Shown one piece after another: positions 16,253-24,261 of a stretch of 64,000 bases of DNA. The notes beneath the pieces were generated by a model. That model did no database searches. It worked only from the letters and a program-made list of their open reading frames with translations, and had not been told where the DNA came from. Source of the stretch: Agrobacterium pusense (lineage in GTDB: Bacteria > Pseudomonadota > Alphaproteobacteria > Rhizobiales > Rhizobiaceae); assembly GCF_900102105.1 (NCBI RefSeq), contig NZ_FNBB01000014.1, forward strand, positions 56,247 through 120,246. Direction: 5' to 3'. The position numbers and the translations under genes are program-made. Positions within the stretch are counted from its first letter, which is position 1, and each line of letters begins with the position of its first letter.

Positions 16253-16543
16253 ATGCGTAAAAATTCCTATCATTGCGGTGACACCGTCTTTTTGAAGTCC
16301 GGCGTCCTTGGCAATGCACAGCCCGATGGTCCCGGCCGGATCGTGTCAGTCATGCCCGAAGCCCAGGGAACGGTTCGTTACAGGGTGCGTTTCCAGCACG
16401 AGAATTTTGAGCGCAGCGTCGCACTCGATGAGATAGATGCATCGATGTCGACGGCCTCGCGGCTAGGCAAAGGCGAAAGCCTCTCGCCACGCGAAACCGG
16501 ATCAAGCTGGATCAACCTGAACACGATCAAAATCAGAAAGTAG
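16253..16543 (+). CDS. Conserved hypothetical protein in csp-rpsU cluster
   Basis: This 96-residue soluble protein starts at ATG 16253 with GGAGG 5 bases upstream; an in-frame ATG at 16241 overlaps that site and is rejected. Residues about 1-60 ([45 protein letters not shown]) look like a small beta-barrel of SH3/KOW style, a shape common in ribosome- or RNA-associated proteins. The C-terminal third is polar. Its position between csp and rpsU suggests a role in translation or cold adaptation, which is inference. Confidence 0.65.
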   Translation: MRKNSYHCGDTVFLKSGVLGNAQPDGPGRIVSVMPEAQGTVRYRVRFQHENFERSVALDEIDASMSTASRLGKGESLSPRETGSSWINLNTIKIRK

Positions 16544-16571
16544 CGGCATTGGCCGCTTAAAGGAGATAGTC

Positions 16572-16808
16572 TTGCAGGTACTCGTCAGAGACAACAATGT
16601 TGAACAGGCCCTTCGCGTCCTGAAAAAGAGAATGCAGCGTGAAGGCATTTTCCGCGAGATGCGCGCCCGCGAATCCTATGAAAAGCCGTCGGAAAAGCGT
16701 GTTCGCGAAGAAGCCGAAGCCGTACGCCGCCACCGCAAGCTGGAGAAAAAGAAGATGCAGCGCGAAGGGCTGCTGCCAGCGCCCAAAAAGGCCGCCCGTA
16801 CCCGGTAA
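16572..16808 (+). CDS. rpsU: 30S ribosomal protein S21
   Basis: This 78-residue S21 begins [20 protein letters not shown], the diagnostic opening of alpha-proteobacterial S21, and ends in a basic Lys/Arg-rich tail. S21 binds the small subunit and aids initiation by base-pairing steps near the anti-SD region. The start is TTG at 16572 with AAAGGAGA upstream; the homologous N-terminus begins exactly there, so the TTG is genuine. It sits 28 bp after the hypothetical gene and downstream of csp, a pairing common in Rhizobiales. The organism may hold another rpsU copy elsewhere. Confidence 0.93.
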   Translation: MQVLVRDNNVEQALRVLKKRMQREGIFREMRARESYEKPSEKRVREEAEAVRRHRKLEKKKMQREGLLPAPKKAARTR

Positions 16809-16843
16809 ACGCCCTACAACGCTCTTCCGCGAAGGAGACTGCC

Positions 16844-17059
16844 ATGGCCGCCACGAAAGAAGTTTTTTTCAAGCCCGGTAAACTGTCCGCTCAGGACAAA
16901 GCATCATTGACCGACAGCGCGGCAAAGCAGATCATCAACGCCGAAGCCGACCAGCGCGCCCGCAAGACGGAACGCCTTCGCCAGCTTCGCGAGGCACAGG
17001 AAGCGGCGGTTGTCGCCGCCGATCCGGTGCCCGCAAAGAAACGATCCGGTAACAGATAG
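16844..17059 (+). CDS. Small basic coiled-coil hypothetical protein
   Basis: This is a 71-residue protein (MAATKEVFFKPGKLSAQDKA at its start). A predicted helical segment follows, rich in Ala, Arg, Glu and Gln (ADQRARKTERLRQLREAQEA), and then a basic end. GAAGGAGA lies 9 bases before ATG 16844. It follows rpsU by 35 bp, probably in the same transcript. Small proteins of this type are found next to csp and rpsU in rhizobia; no function is known to me. Confidence 0.65.
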   Translation: MAATKEVFFKPGKLSAQDKASLTDSAAKQIINAEADQRARKTERLRQLREAQEAAVVAADPVPAKKRSGNR

Positions 17060-17102
17060 CGGGCGCTTTTACATCACCCGGTCAACGCAGGAGGACGACA
17101 CC

Positions 17103-17240
17103 ATGGCAAAGGGTCAGTTGCGCAGTAACAAGGAAATCCGCAAGCCGAAGAAGGACAAGACGAAAACACCCGCCGCGGCGCCAGCCGGTTCGCAGGTGAA
17201 GTTCGCAAACGCCACGACAGCGGATGGCAAGAAGAAGTAG
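17103..17240 (+). CDS. Very small Lys-rich hypothetical protein
   Basis: This 45-residue protein is strongly basic (MAKGQLRSNKEIRKPKKDKT) with an Ala/Pro stretch in the middle and a KKK terminus. The GCAGGAGGACGACACC ahead of ATG 17103 is an excellent ribosome binding site. Close homologues of this short protein appear in many Rhizobiales as far as I recall. Lys-rich composition suggests nucleic-acid or ribosome contact, which is inference. It ends the csp-rpsU small-gene cluster. Confidence 0.6.
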   Translation: MAKGQLRSNKEIRKPKKDKTKTPAAAPAGSQVKFANATTADGKKK

Positions 17241-17296
17241 GGCACGGTGTCGGCGCGCAGGTCACGACGATAAATCTCTCGTCTGGGAGACCGGAC

Positions 17297-17324
17297 TTGT
17301 TTTGGCCATATTGCTCTTCTATAT
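17297..17324 (+). promoter_or_regulatory. Candidate promoter of a small RNA
   Basis: TTGTTT at 17297-17302 and CTATAT at 17319-17324 are 16 bases apart. CTATAT is a common -10 form in alpha-proteobacteria. The predicted start near 17331 places a 140-base structured transcript downstream that ends in a strong terminator. Confidence 0.4.
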
Positions 17325-17330
17325 ATCTCT

Positions 17331-17471
17331 CATAGCAACTGCTGGTGAGCGCGAATGAATTCGTCGTTCGCAGTTGTTTTAGTCGCTTCAGACTTTTGAC
17401 CACGGATGTACTGGCACTGGTGTTGAGAGCGATATGAGGAAGGTCGGTGCAATATTGCCCCGGCCTTTTTT
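17331..17471 (+). ncRNA. Candidate free-standing small RNA (copy B of the csp 3' element)
   Basis: This 141-base interval lies in a 551-bp stretch (17241-17791) without a credible gene. It begins with a hairpin whose outer arms CAACTGC (17336-17342) and GCAGTTG (17370-17376) are exact complements, with GCGAA/TTCGC nested inside. It then has the 18-base GACCACGGATGTACTGGC (17398-17415) shared with the csp 3' UTR. It closes with a terminator hairpin: GGTCGG, GCAAT / ATTGC, CCGGCC at 17442-17465, and six Ts. A promoter-like pair precedes it. The remainder, 17472-17780, shows nothing I can assign. Confidence 0.5.
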
Positions 17472-17791
17472 GTTGCCGTGAGCAGCCGAAGATAAATATG
17501 CACGACTGCCGCCGACTGCGACGGAATTAACTTGTCTATTCCGCCCAATGGGCGCACCCTCCCAATCACTGAAAAGGGCGTTACCGCCGCTTTACGACGG
17601 CCGCTGAAGCCCTCGTCCTGCTCATGTCGTTAACCCGCAGGAACGATACGGACCCACACGACATGAATGTCCAAGGCGCGACGCTTTAATGGCACGGCCT
17701 GTCGCTCGGATGCACGGAAGCGGCGTCGCATGACGTCCGCAGCGACGCGAGACACCACAGTTTTGGTGAACCCCATAGAAAGGAGGACGTG

Positions 17792-18079
17792 ATGTCTTCC
17801 GCATATGAAAATTGCATCATTTCGTCACAGGACCTCAAGATGCTCCAGTCGGTGCTGGCAGACCTCGGTTATGACCGGCACACCATGGACGAGGAGGTCA
17901 TGATTTACAACAATGCCGCCCGAAAGGTGATCCAGCTGTTTCAGTGCGGGCTGACCGACCCTGCCGAGCTTTCGAAGGAAATGCGCTTTCTTTTTGGCGT
18001 TCATAAACATGATCGCAGTAAATCATGGAAACCGTTGCCACGTTACGCGATTCAGGGGCTGCCGCCTCTCTACCGATAA
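17792..18079 (+). CDS. Conserved hypothetical protein
   Basis: This is a 95-residue soluble protein. AGGAGG at 17781-17786, 5 bases before ATG 17792, fixes the start over the overlapping GTG at 17789. The N-terminal half is acidic and helical (SSQDLKMLQSVLADLGYDRH, then MIYNNAARKVIQLFQCG). It ends in a Pro-rich basic tail (KSWKPLPRYAIQGLPPLYR). I recall similar uncharacterised proteins in Rhizobium and Agrobacterium but no assigned function. It is isolated, with about 550 bp of mostly non-coding DNA upstream. Confidence 0.6.
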   Translation: MSSAYENCIISSQDLKMLQSVLADLGYDRHTMDEEVMIYNNAARKVIQLFQCGLTDPAELSKEMRFLFGVHKHDRSKSWKPLPRYAIQGLPPLYR

Positions 18080-18303
18080 CGGCGCTCTTCCATCCATGAC
18101 GACGGGAACCAGGCCTTCAAAATCACCGATGAAAATAACGGCTTGGCAAATGATGTATATCAGGCAACACTGAAATGGATACCTCCGTGCGCGGATCAGG
18201 CGGCACGAAGGTGACGGATGGAACATGCGCGCTGAAGGCCGGGACAGGCCTCGACGTCAGCGGGTTCCATACCGGCGGGTTTGCGTCTGCGTGGAGAGAG
18301 AGT

Positions 18304-18417
18304 ATGACGTATGACTGGAGCGGCCGCAGAATGCGCCGCATGCGAGCGGCGAAACTGACGATCATCAGCCTTGTGGCCGCCTTTGTGCTGACCGCGCCTA
18401 TCTTTGCCCACTACTGA
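18304..18417 (+). CDS. Small membrane peptide
   Basis: A 37-residue frame begins MTYDWSGRRMRRMRAAKLTI and has one hydrophobic span (KLTIISLVAAFVLTAPIFAHY). A strongly basic N-terminal stretch gives a positive-inside orientation. GAGAGAGAG lies just upstream of ATG 18304. The frame extends upstream to 18175, but that part is low-complexity and has no ribosome site. No family is recognised; the call rests on composition and the RBS. The gap 18080-18303 shows nothing else. Confidence 0.4.
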   Translation: MTYDWSGRRMRRMRAAKLTIISLVAAFVLTAPIFAHY

Positions 18418-18439
18418 ATTTCAGGCCCGCTTGTTTCGA

Positions 18440-19537
18440 CTAGACGGGCTGGCGGGTTTCTGCGCGTTTCCGCAGACGGTTTTTCACCCATTTCTGAACG
18501 GGCTGATCGTAACGGACCGTTAGCCACCATGAAATCCACGTCGTGCCGATGAGAAACAGGACGCCGGCTGGCAGGGCGATATTCTGCTGCGTGATGGACG
18601 GGATCAAAAACTCCGTCCATGCCAGAAGCGGAATATGCAGGACATAGACGGCGTAAGACGCCGTACCAAGAAACCCCGAAAGTGCACTCACCATGGGGCC
18701 CGGCACCGTTCGGCTGGCCACGAACAGCAGCAGCGGCCAGAGGAGCAGGACGATTGCGAGGTCGAAGAAGGGCCGGACTTCGCGTGATACGGGCACGGCA
18801 AGGATGACACAGACGAGCACCAGACACAGCGCGGCCTGGACGGGCTTCAGCTCCGGCACACGGTTGCGGAACCGGTAAACCAGCACGCCGGCGAAAAACG
18901 AAAAGAATACCCGGCCCATGCCGGCATACATTTCATGCCAACGGAAACCGAGATGCAGCTTTCCAGACGCGGCGGCGGCCACCACCAGTACAATGGCGCT
19001 GGCAACAATGACGGCTGCGATCTGTTTCACCGTCGCCCGCACGCCCCAGCGGGCATAGACCACGTTCACCACCAGTTCGTTGAAAAGCGACCACGCCGGG
19101 CTGACGAGAAACAGCGCGCCATTGAGGGTCAACGTGAAAGGCGCCGGCAGAAAGAGAAGCCCCGTCACCAGCGCAAAGGCCAGTTCACCGGGATCGATGA
19201 GACGATGCAGATCGTCGATCGGCGTCGGCAGACCCAGCACATAAAGGCAGATGAAATAGGCCACCATCAACGCCAGTGCCAGCACATAAAGCGGATAAAG
19301 CCGGGCGAAGCGCGCCTTCATGAAAAAGCCGGGCGTGATAGCCCCGTCACGCAATCTGACGCCATAGGCGTGAGCCAGCACGAAGCCGCTGAGAGCAAAA
19401 AACAGATCAACGGCAAGATAGCTCGAGGCCGGATCCCTGCCGAAAAACTGCTCGGCGTGGCGATGGACGATAAAGAGCGCAGCCACGCCCCTTATGCCGT
19501 CAAGCAAGATGAAGCGTTCTGGGGATGATGGGGCCAT
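18440..19537 (-). CDS. Acyltransferase 3 family membrane protein
   Basis: This 365-residue integral membrane protein belongs to the OafA/NodX-type acyltransferase 3 family, which adds acyl groups to sugars of exopolysaccharide, LPS or small glycans. The N-terminal motif [18 protein letters not shown] provides the catalytic histidine. About ten hydrophobic helices follow, including [16 protein letters not shown]. The C-terminus ([10 protein letters not shown]) is cytoplasmic and basic. ATG at 19537 is chosen; a TTG at 19552 is also possible as neither has a clear ribosome site. It is divergent from the acyl carrier protein gene, 301 bp away. Substrate unknown. Confidence 0.85.
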   Translation of the reverse strand: MAPSSPERFILLDGIRGVAALFIVHRHAEQFFGRDPASSYLAVDLFFALSGFVLAHAYGVRLRDGAITPGFFMKARFARLYPLYVLALALMVAYFICLYVLGLPTPIDDLHRLIDPGELAFALVTGLLFLPAPFTLTLNGALFLVSPAWSLFNELVVNVVYARWGVRATVKQIAAVIVASAIVLVVAAAASGKLHLGFRWHEMYAGMGRVFFSFFAGVLVYRFRNRVPELKPVQAALCLVLVCVILAVPVSREVRPFFDLAIVLLLWPLLLFVASRTVPGPMVSALSGFLGTASYAVYVLHIPLLAWTEFLIPSITQQNIALPAGVLFLIGTTWISWWLTVRYDQPVQKWVKNRLRKRAETRQPV

Positions 19538-19747
19538 GGCGTTGATGCTCAATGAGATAGCGGCAATTGTTCAATGGAAACCAGCTTTACCGCGTCCCGG
19601 TTCTCCGCTTCCAGTCACAAACCGTTTAATCTTGCAGTCGCCGCGAATTTTTCCGGACATGGGCTCGAGGCCGGCACCCTTTCGCAGCGGAGAAAGGCGT
19701 GCTACGTCCGGATGTCATCGATGTTTTGACCCCGTGGCACAGCCGTG

Positions 19748-19781
19748 TTGTTCCTGCAAATGTGTGATTTTGCAAGAACAA
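19748..19781. promoter_or_regulatory. Palindrome upstream of the acyl carrier protein gene
   Basis: TTGTTCCTGCAAA (19748-19760) and TTTGCAAGAACAA (19769-19781) are complementary with a single mismatch around an 8-base spacer. It lies 57 bp before the ACP start in the 301-bp divergent gap to the acyltransferase gene. The form suits an operator or transcribed hairpin; no cognate regulator is nearby. Confidence 0.45.
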
Positions 19782-19838
19782 GTTCCGGCAATGTCCATGG
19801 GGCAGGTTCGGCGACAACCACTCTCGCGGAGCCTTCTC

Positions 19839-20075
19839 ATGCCCACAATTGCCGAACGTATCAGAAAAATCATCGTGGACCAGCTTGGCGCAGACCCTGC
19901 CGCCGTCGTGGACGATGCCAGTTTCGCCGACGATCTCGGTGCAGACTCTCTGGAAATAGTTCAGGTGGTCATGGAGATCGAAGAGGAATTCGGGGTGGAG
20001 ATTCCGGATTCCGCCGCAAATACGATCCTGACCGTCGGCGACGCCATCCGCTTCATCGAAAAAAGCACGGCTTGA
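19839..20075 (+). CDS. acpP: Acyl carrier protein
   Basis: This 78-residue ACP carries the phosphopantetheine attachment site in [10 protein letters not shown], with S37 as the modified serine. The helix II-III acidic residues ([15 protein letters not shown]) are typical of AcpP. The length and sequence are those of the fatty-acid-synthesis type. However, there is no fabF, fabD or fabG beside it as at the usual acpP locus, so this is a stand-alone copy. The start is ATG 19839, where the conserved protein begins; GCGGAGCC lies upstream. It may serve a specialised acylation, perhaps with the divergent acyltransferase, which is speculative. Confidence 0.88.
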   Translation: MPTIAERIRKIIVDQLGADPAAVVDDASFADDLGADSLEIVQVVMEIEEEFGVEIPDSAANTILTVGDAIRFIEKSTA

Positions 20076-20179
20076 CGGTGAAGCGCCGGAGGCGGGCCTG
20101 ATCCGCCGATAGCGTCGCAACCGGGCCAAATTTCGGGGTGTCCCGCTCTAACTATCCTGCTCATCGAGGTGGTGGCACA

Positions 20180-21274
20180 TCAGACCAGCAGGAGATTTTC
20201 GGCAAAGGCCATCATCAGGGGACCCACTCCCTTGGCGTCATCGCTAACCACTGGCTCGGTCAGATAATATTCCGGCGAGCCGTCGCGATAATTGCCCTCG
20301 AAACCACCAAGTCCAGCGACGTGTACGATGCCGGCAAGACGAGTGACACCGTCTTCGCCCGCCAGAAGCCGGGTCTCCAGCAGAGCCGAAAGCGCGCGAC
20401 GACCTGCGGACAAAGCCGCGCCCGCCGCCTCTCCCTGTAGCAGCCCAAGACGGACCGCACGCAGCAGCGCATAGGAGAACATTGCGGAGGCGGATGTCTC
20501 CTCGTAATTGCCCTCCAGATCCGGATTATCGAGAACCTGCATCCACAGACCGGTGCCTGTCTGGCGTGCGACGATCTCAGCCAGGAGGCGCCGTGTGCTC
20601 TGTCGCAATTCATTTGTCCGGCCATCATCCGGCAGTATCGTGAGCGCATCCACCAGCGCCATGGCCAGCCAGCCGACCGCACGGGCCCAGACGGCCGGCG
20701 ATTTGCCGGTCTGCGGATCGGCCCAGCGCTGGGTGCGGCTTTCATCGTAGCCATGAACATAGAGCCCGCCGGTATCCGCCGTCAGGGCAAGTGCCGTTGA
20801 AAACTGCCTCAGCGCGTCGTCGATCAGTTCGGGCCGCCCCGTTGCCTGCGCATATTCAATCTGGAACGGAAGACCCATATAGAGACCGTCCAGCCAAACC
20901 TGATGCGGATAGCGTTTCTTGTGCCAGTAATTGCCGCAGGCGATGCGTGGATGGCTGCGTAGCTGCCCAGCCAGATGGTCCGCGGCAGCGAGATACCGTG
21001 GGTCGCCCGTTTCTTCCGAAAGGGGAAAGAGGAGACGGCCGGCAAGAATATGGTCGATATTATATTCCTGCGGATCGTAACCGGCGAGCGTGCCGTCGGT
21101 CGCTATCTGCACATCGGCGAGCCGGTGCAGATGGTCGCTCCAGCGCGCCTCTCCGGTGGCCTCGGACAGCTGCTGCAGGCCGCGGTAGATGCATCCATCC
21201 TCATAACACCAGCTGCCGCCCTTGTAAGGCCTATAACGACCGCAGAATTGCTCAAAATATTCAGTGGCTTTCAT
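20180..21274 (-). CDS. GH105 unsaturated rhamnogalacturonyl/uronyl hydrolase
   Basis: This 364-residue cytoplasmic glycosidase of the YteR/YesR (GH88/GH105) family cleaves the unsaturated uronic acid from the non-reducing end of pectin oligosaccharides. WLDGLYMGLPF places the catalytic aspartate at D129, and YNIDHI holds the second acidic residue. The alpha/alpha-barrel pattern, with repeats such as WARAVGWLAMALVDAL and GNYEETSASAMFSYALLRAV, is clear. It has no signal peptide, so substrates must be imported first. It is last in a six-gene operon with an ABC importer and a GH28 enzyme, 7 bp after the GH28 stop. Confidence 0.88.
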   Translation of the reverse strand: MKATEYFEQFCGRYRPYKGGSWCYEDGCIYRGLQQLSEATGEARWSDHLHRLADVQIATDGTLAGYDPQEYNIDHILAGRLLFPLSEETGDPRYLAAADHLAGQLRSHPRIACGNYWHKKRYPHQVWLDGLYMGLPFQIEYAQATGRPELIDDALRQFSTALALTADTGGLYVHGYDESRTQRWADPQTGKSPAVWARAVGWLAMALVDALTILPDDGRTNELRQSTRRLLAEIVARQTGTGLWMQVLDNPDLEGNYEETSASAMFSYALLRAVRLGLLQGEAAGAALSAGRRALSALLETRLLAGEDGVTRLAGIVHVAGLGGFEGNYRDGSPEYYLTEPVVSDDAKGVGPLMMAFAENLLLV

Positions 21275-21281
21275 GGTTTTC

Positions 21282-22841
21282 TCAATCGCGATCTGAAACA
21301 GTGGAAATGGAAGCGTCGCTCAGCATGGCAGGATCGTCGCAGACTATATGTGTCTGCTCGACAACAATCGCCTCATGGCGCATGGGACGAACCCGGTCGG
21401 CCATGATGGGAGGCGCGGCGATGGCCGATGGATCGCGCGAGACGATGGTGAGATTGCGGATGGCGACATTGCGGATGGGTGCTTCGGGAAGGCCGAGAAA
21501 GACGCCCGCAGCATGGGCGAGATTGCGTATTTCGACATCTTCCACGGTAATTCCATCGATGAATGGCGTGCCCTTGTCGATCGGCGCCGGCTGCCGCGAC
21601 TGTACCCGTTCGTCATGTCCATCAGCATCGCAATGATAGTGTGCATTGGCGGAAAGCGCGGTTTGCACGCCGTCCAGCAGCACCCGGCGCATGGCGATAT
21701 TGCTGACGATGCCGCCCCGTCCGCGCCGCGTCTTGAGGCGCAGGCCGCGATCCGTGCAGACCATGTCGCAATCCTCCACAGATACGTCATGCACGCCGCC
21801 GGACATTTCCGAGCCGATCACCAGCCCGCCATGGCCGCGCTCCATCAGACAATGGCGCACACGAATGCCACGGGTTTCCGCGAGATGATCGTCCTCGCCA
21901 TCCGGGCCGCGCTTTCCTGCCTTTACGGCGATGCAATCGTCTCCGACCGAAAAACGAACGCCCGATATCGTGACGTTGCGGCAGCTTTCAGGATTGAAAC
22001 CATCAGTGTTCGGGCTGTCATGCGGCGCGTTGATGGTGAGGCCGGCAGCGATCAAGTCTTCGCAGCCCTGCGGATGGATTGTCCATGAGGCGGCGTTTTT
22101 TATCGTAAAGCCGAGAAGCTGGATTTTGCGGCAGGAAACGAGATGCAGGCCGCGCGGCCGCCGCGCGCCGTCGCGGGTTTCTTTTGGCCAGCTCCACCAG
22201 TCACCCCTGTCGCCCGAACCATCGAGAACGCCCCTGCCCTCGATGATGAGATTATCTGTCCCGATGGCATGAACCGGCGCGGCGAAACAGGCTTCCGGAA
22301 GGCCTTCCCAGCTTCCGAGCATATGGCCCGCATCATCGCGTGCCGGCAAGATCGGCCAGGCTTTACGGCTCGAAGGGGCGCGCAGCACGGCTCCCTCGGC
22401 AAGATGGAAGGTCATGTTGCTTCTGAGGCGGACAGGGAAGGACGTCCACAGACCGGCCGCAAGCTGCAATGTGCCGCCATGCGGCACCGCAGCCACCGCC
22501 CTTTCCAGCGCCTCGGCATTGGCACGCGCGCCCTTTTCATCATCGAGCGCGACATCCGGCGTCAGGGAGAACGCCGCAGCCTCCACAAGCCCGGCGCAAG
22601 GGCTGGTTCTGAACTCCAGCGCTGCGAACCCCTCGGCCTCGAACAGATAGCAGGTATCCGGGAAGAGATCATGCAGCAGCGTCACCACGGTCGCAGTTTC
22701 GCCGCGCCGCTCGTCGCCTTCCGCCGACGACAAACGCCACTCCGTCCTCGCCGGAAGGAAATGGCGAGCGCCGGGTGCGGCGAGGCAAAGCGCTGCCGTT
22801 CGCGCTGAAGACGCGATGATAAGAGGTTCGTTCATGTTCAT
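21282..22841 (-). CDS. GH28 polygalacturonase-type glycosidase
   Basis: This 519-residue right-handed beta-helix enzyme hydrolyses galacturonosyl linkages. All four GH28 signature motifs are present: [27 protein letters not shown] and RLKTRRG. An N-terminal beta domain of about 110 residues ([20 protein letters not shown] and onward) precedes the helix. There is no signal peptide, so it probably works in the cytoplasm as an exo-enzyme on imported oligogalacturonides. ATG at 22841 is used, with another at 22835. The longer upstream frame lacks family similarity. It lies between the binding-protein gene and GH105. Confidence 0.9.
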   Translation of the reverse strand: MNMNEPLIIASSARTAALCLAAPGARHFLPARTEWRLSSAEGDERRGETATVVTLLHDLFPDTCYLFEAEGFAALEFRTSPCAGLVEAAAFSLTPDVALDDEKGARANAEALERAVAAVPHGGTLQLAAGLWTSFPVRLRSNMTFHLAEGAVLRAPSSRKAWPILPARDDAGHMLGSWEGLPEACFAAPVHAIGTDNLIIEGRGVLDGSGDRGDWWSWPKETRDGARRPRGLHLVSCRKIQLLGFTIKNAASWTIHPQGCEDLIAAGLTINAPHDSPNTDGFNPESCRNVTISGVRFSVGDDCIAVKAGKRGPDGEDDHLAETRGIRVRHCLMERGHGGLVIGSEMSGGVHDVSVEDCDMVCTDRGLRLKTRRGRGGIVSNIAMRRVLLDGVQTALSANAHYHCDADGHDERVQSRQPAPIDKGTPFIDGITVEDVEIRNLAHAAGVFLGLPEAPIRNVAIRNLTIVSRDPSAIAAPPIMADRVRPMRHEAIVVEQTHIVCDDPAMLSDASISTVSDRD

Positions 22842-22949
22842 TTCCCGTCTTTCGTCCCTATCCGGCCAGGCCCTGGCGGACATGCCTCGCATGTTCCGGC
22901 AGCCGGTCAGTGAGCCCGCCGCCACGGACGCGGCGGCGGGCAATTGCCG

Positions 22950-24218
22950 TCAATCGAACTTCGCCAGAACATCATTGGTGGAATCGACGATCTGCTCGGC
23001 CGCCTCCTCCGCCGTCAGCTGGCCATAGGCATATTCTTCCAGCGTATCGATGAAGGCCGAGCGGATTTCCGGATGTTCGTTGAAGGGCGATACCACCGGC
23101 CCGGATGCGGCCATGACGATGGCATTGGCGGCTCGCACTTCCGGCTCGCCCTTGTCGCCCAGACGTGCAGCCGCAGCCTTGGATGCCGGCAAACCACGCG
23201 CGGTGCCGAGTGCGTCGATACCCTCAGGCTCGTTCAGCAGGCAGTTCAGTATCTGCGCCGCTGCTTCCGGGTTCTTCGAGTTTTTAGAGATCGAGAACAC
23301 CATTGAAGGCTTGCGATAGACCCCCTCGGTCACCGCGTCTGCAAGCTTCAGCATCGGCACGGGTTTCAGAACCTGCCCCTGCTTCAGGGGATCGGCATAT
23401 TTTGAATAGGTCGAATCCCATTCATAGGAGCCGGCAATGCGGCCTTCAGACCAGGACGGCTTTTCATAAAGATTGACATTGCCATCGGCCGCTTCCTCTT
23501 TCTGGGAGCGGATGGATCCGGTTTCGACCAGCTTGCCGACAAAGGAAATGCCCTCGGCCAGTTCCTCCGGCGTCCAGGCCACGCGGTTGGTCTTGGGATC
23601 GACCAGATCCTTGCCGGTTTTCTGCACAACGGCCAGCGTCACCAGAAGCTGGGCGGTCTCCTTCACGGCGTTGAAGGTATAATAGTCCTTACCGAGCTTT
23701 TTTTTGATGGTCTTCGTCGCCGCGAAGAACTCATCCCAGGTCTTCGGAATTTCGACACCCGCCTTTTCGAAGGTCGTGGCATTGAAGAAGAAGACGCGGC
23801 CGGTGGTGGAAACGGAAAGCCCCTGCAGCACGCCGTTCATCGACCCCGCCTCCAGATCGCTCTCGGCCCATTGGGAAAGATCGAGCGGCTTCAGCTGGCG
23901 CAGATCGGCAAAACCTTCGCCATTCTTGGAAAACAGCGGCAGCCACGGCCAGTTGACCTGAACGATATCAGCTTCCGTCTTGCCCGCCATCTGGGTGGTG
24001 AGTTTTTCGAGATAACCGTCGAAACCGGTGAACTCGCCCTTGATCGTGTGGCCGTATTTCTCGCCACAGGCGGCAATCGCTTTCTGGGTGGCGACATGGC
24101 GGCTCTCGCCGCCCCACCATGACATGCGCAGTTCCGCGGCACCTGCCGCAGGTGCGGTCGCCATCGCCACATAAGCGGCACCGGCAAGCATCACCATCAT
24201 TCTGGTCATCATCTTCAT
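22950..24218 (-). CDS. ABC transporter periplasmic binding protein for pectin oligosaccharides
   Basis: This 422-residue extracellular solute-binding protein (family 1) has a signal peptide ending around ATAPAAGA. The mature start LRMSWWGGESRHVATQKAIA is typical of the family. GAGGAG lies 7-12 bases before ATG 24218, which resolves the start against a longer frame. Gene order ATPase, binding protein, GH28, GH105 indicates that it delivers oligogalacturonides or rhamnogalacturonan fragments. The ligand is inferred from the neighbours only. Confidence 0.85.
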   Translation of the reverse strand: MKMMTRMMVMLAGAAYVAMATAPAAGAAELRMSWWGGESRHVATQKAIAACGEKYGHTIKGEFTGFDGYLEKLTTQMAGKTEADIVQVNWPWLPLFSKNGEGFADLRQLKPLDLSQWAESDLEAGSMNGVLQGLSVSTTGRVFFFNATTFEKAGVEIPKTWDEFFAATKTIKKKLGKDYYTFNAVKETAQLLVTLAVVQKTGKDLVDPKTNRVAWTPEELAEGISFVGKLVETGSIRSQKEEAADGNVNLYEKPSWSEGRIAGSYEWDSTYSKYADPLKQGQVLKPVPMLKLADAVTEGVYRKPSMVFSISKNSKNPEAAAQILNCLLNEPEGIDALGTARGLPASKAAAARLGDKGEPEVRAANAIVMAASGPVVSPFNEHPEIRSAFIDTLEEYAYGQLTAEEAAEQIVDSTNDVLAKFD

Positions 24219-24261
24219 TGTTCTTCTCCTCCTCGAAAAATCAGGCACGCCCGTCCGCTCC

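Noticed and set aside
17472..17780. Small frames such as the minus-strand one at 17622-17804
   Set aside because: No ribosome site, odd composition, and it overlaps the clear AGGAGG site and start of the gene at 17792.
18935..19528. A 197-codon plus-strand frame opposite the acyltransferase
   Set aside because: It is antisense to a membrane protein with clear family motifs and is composed mostly of Arg, His and Gln.
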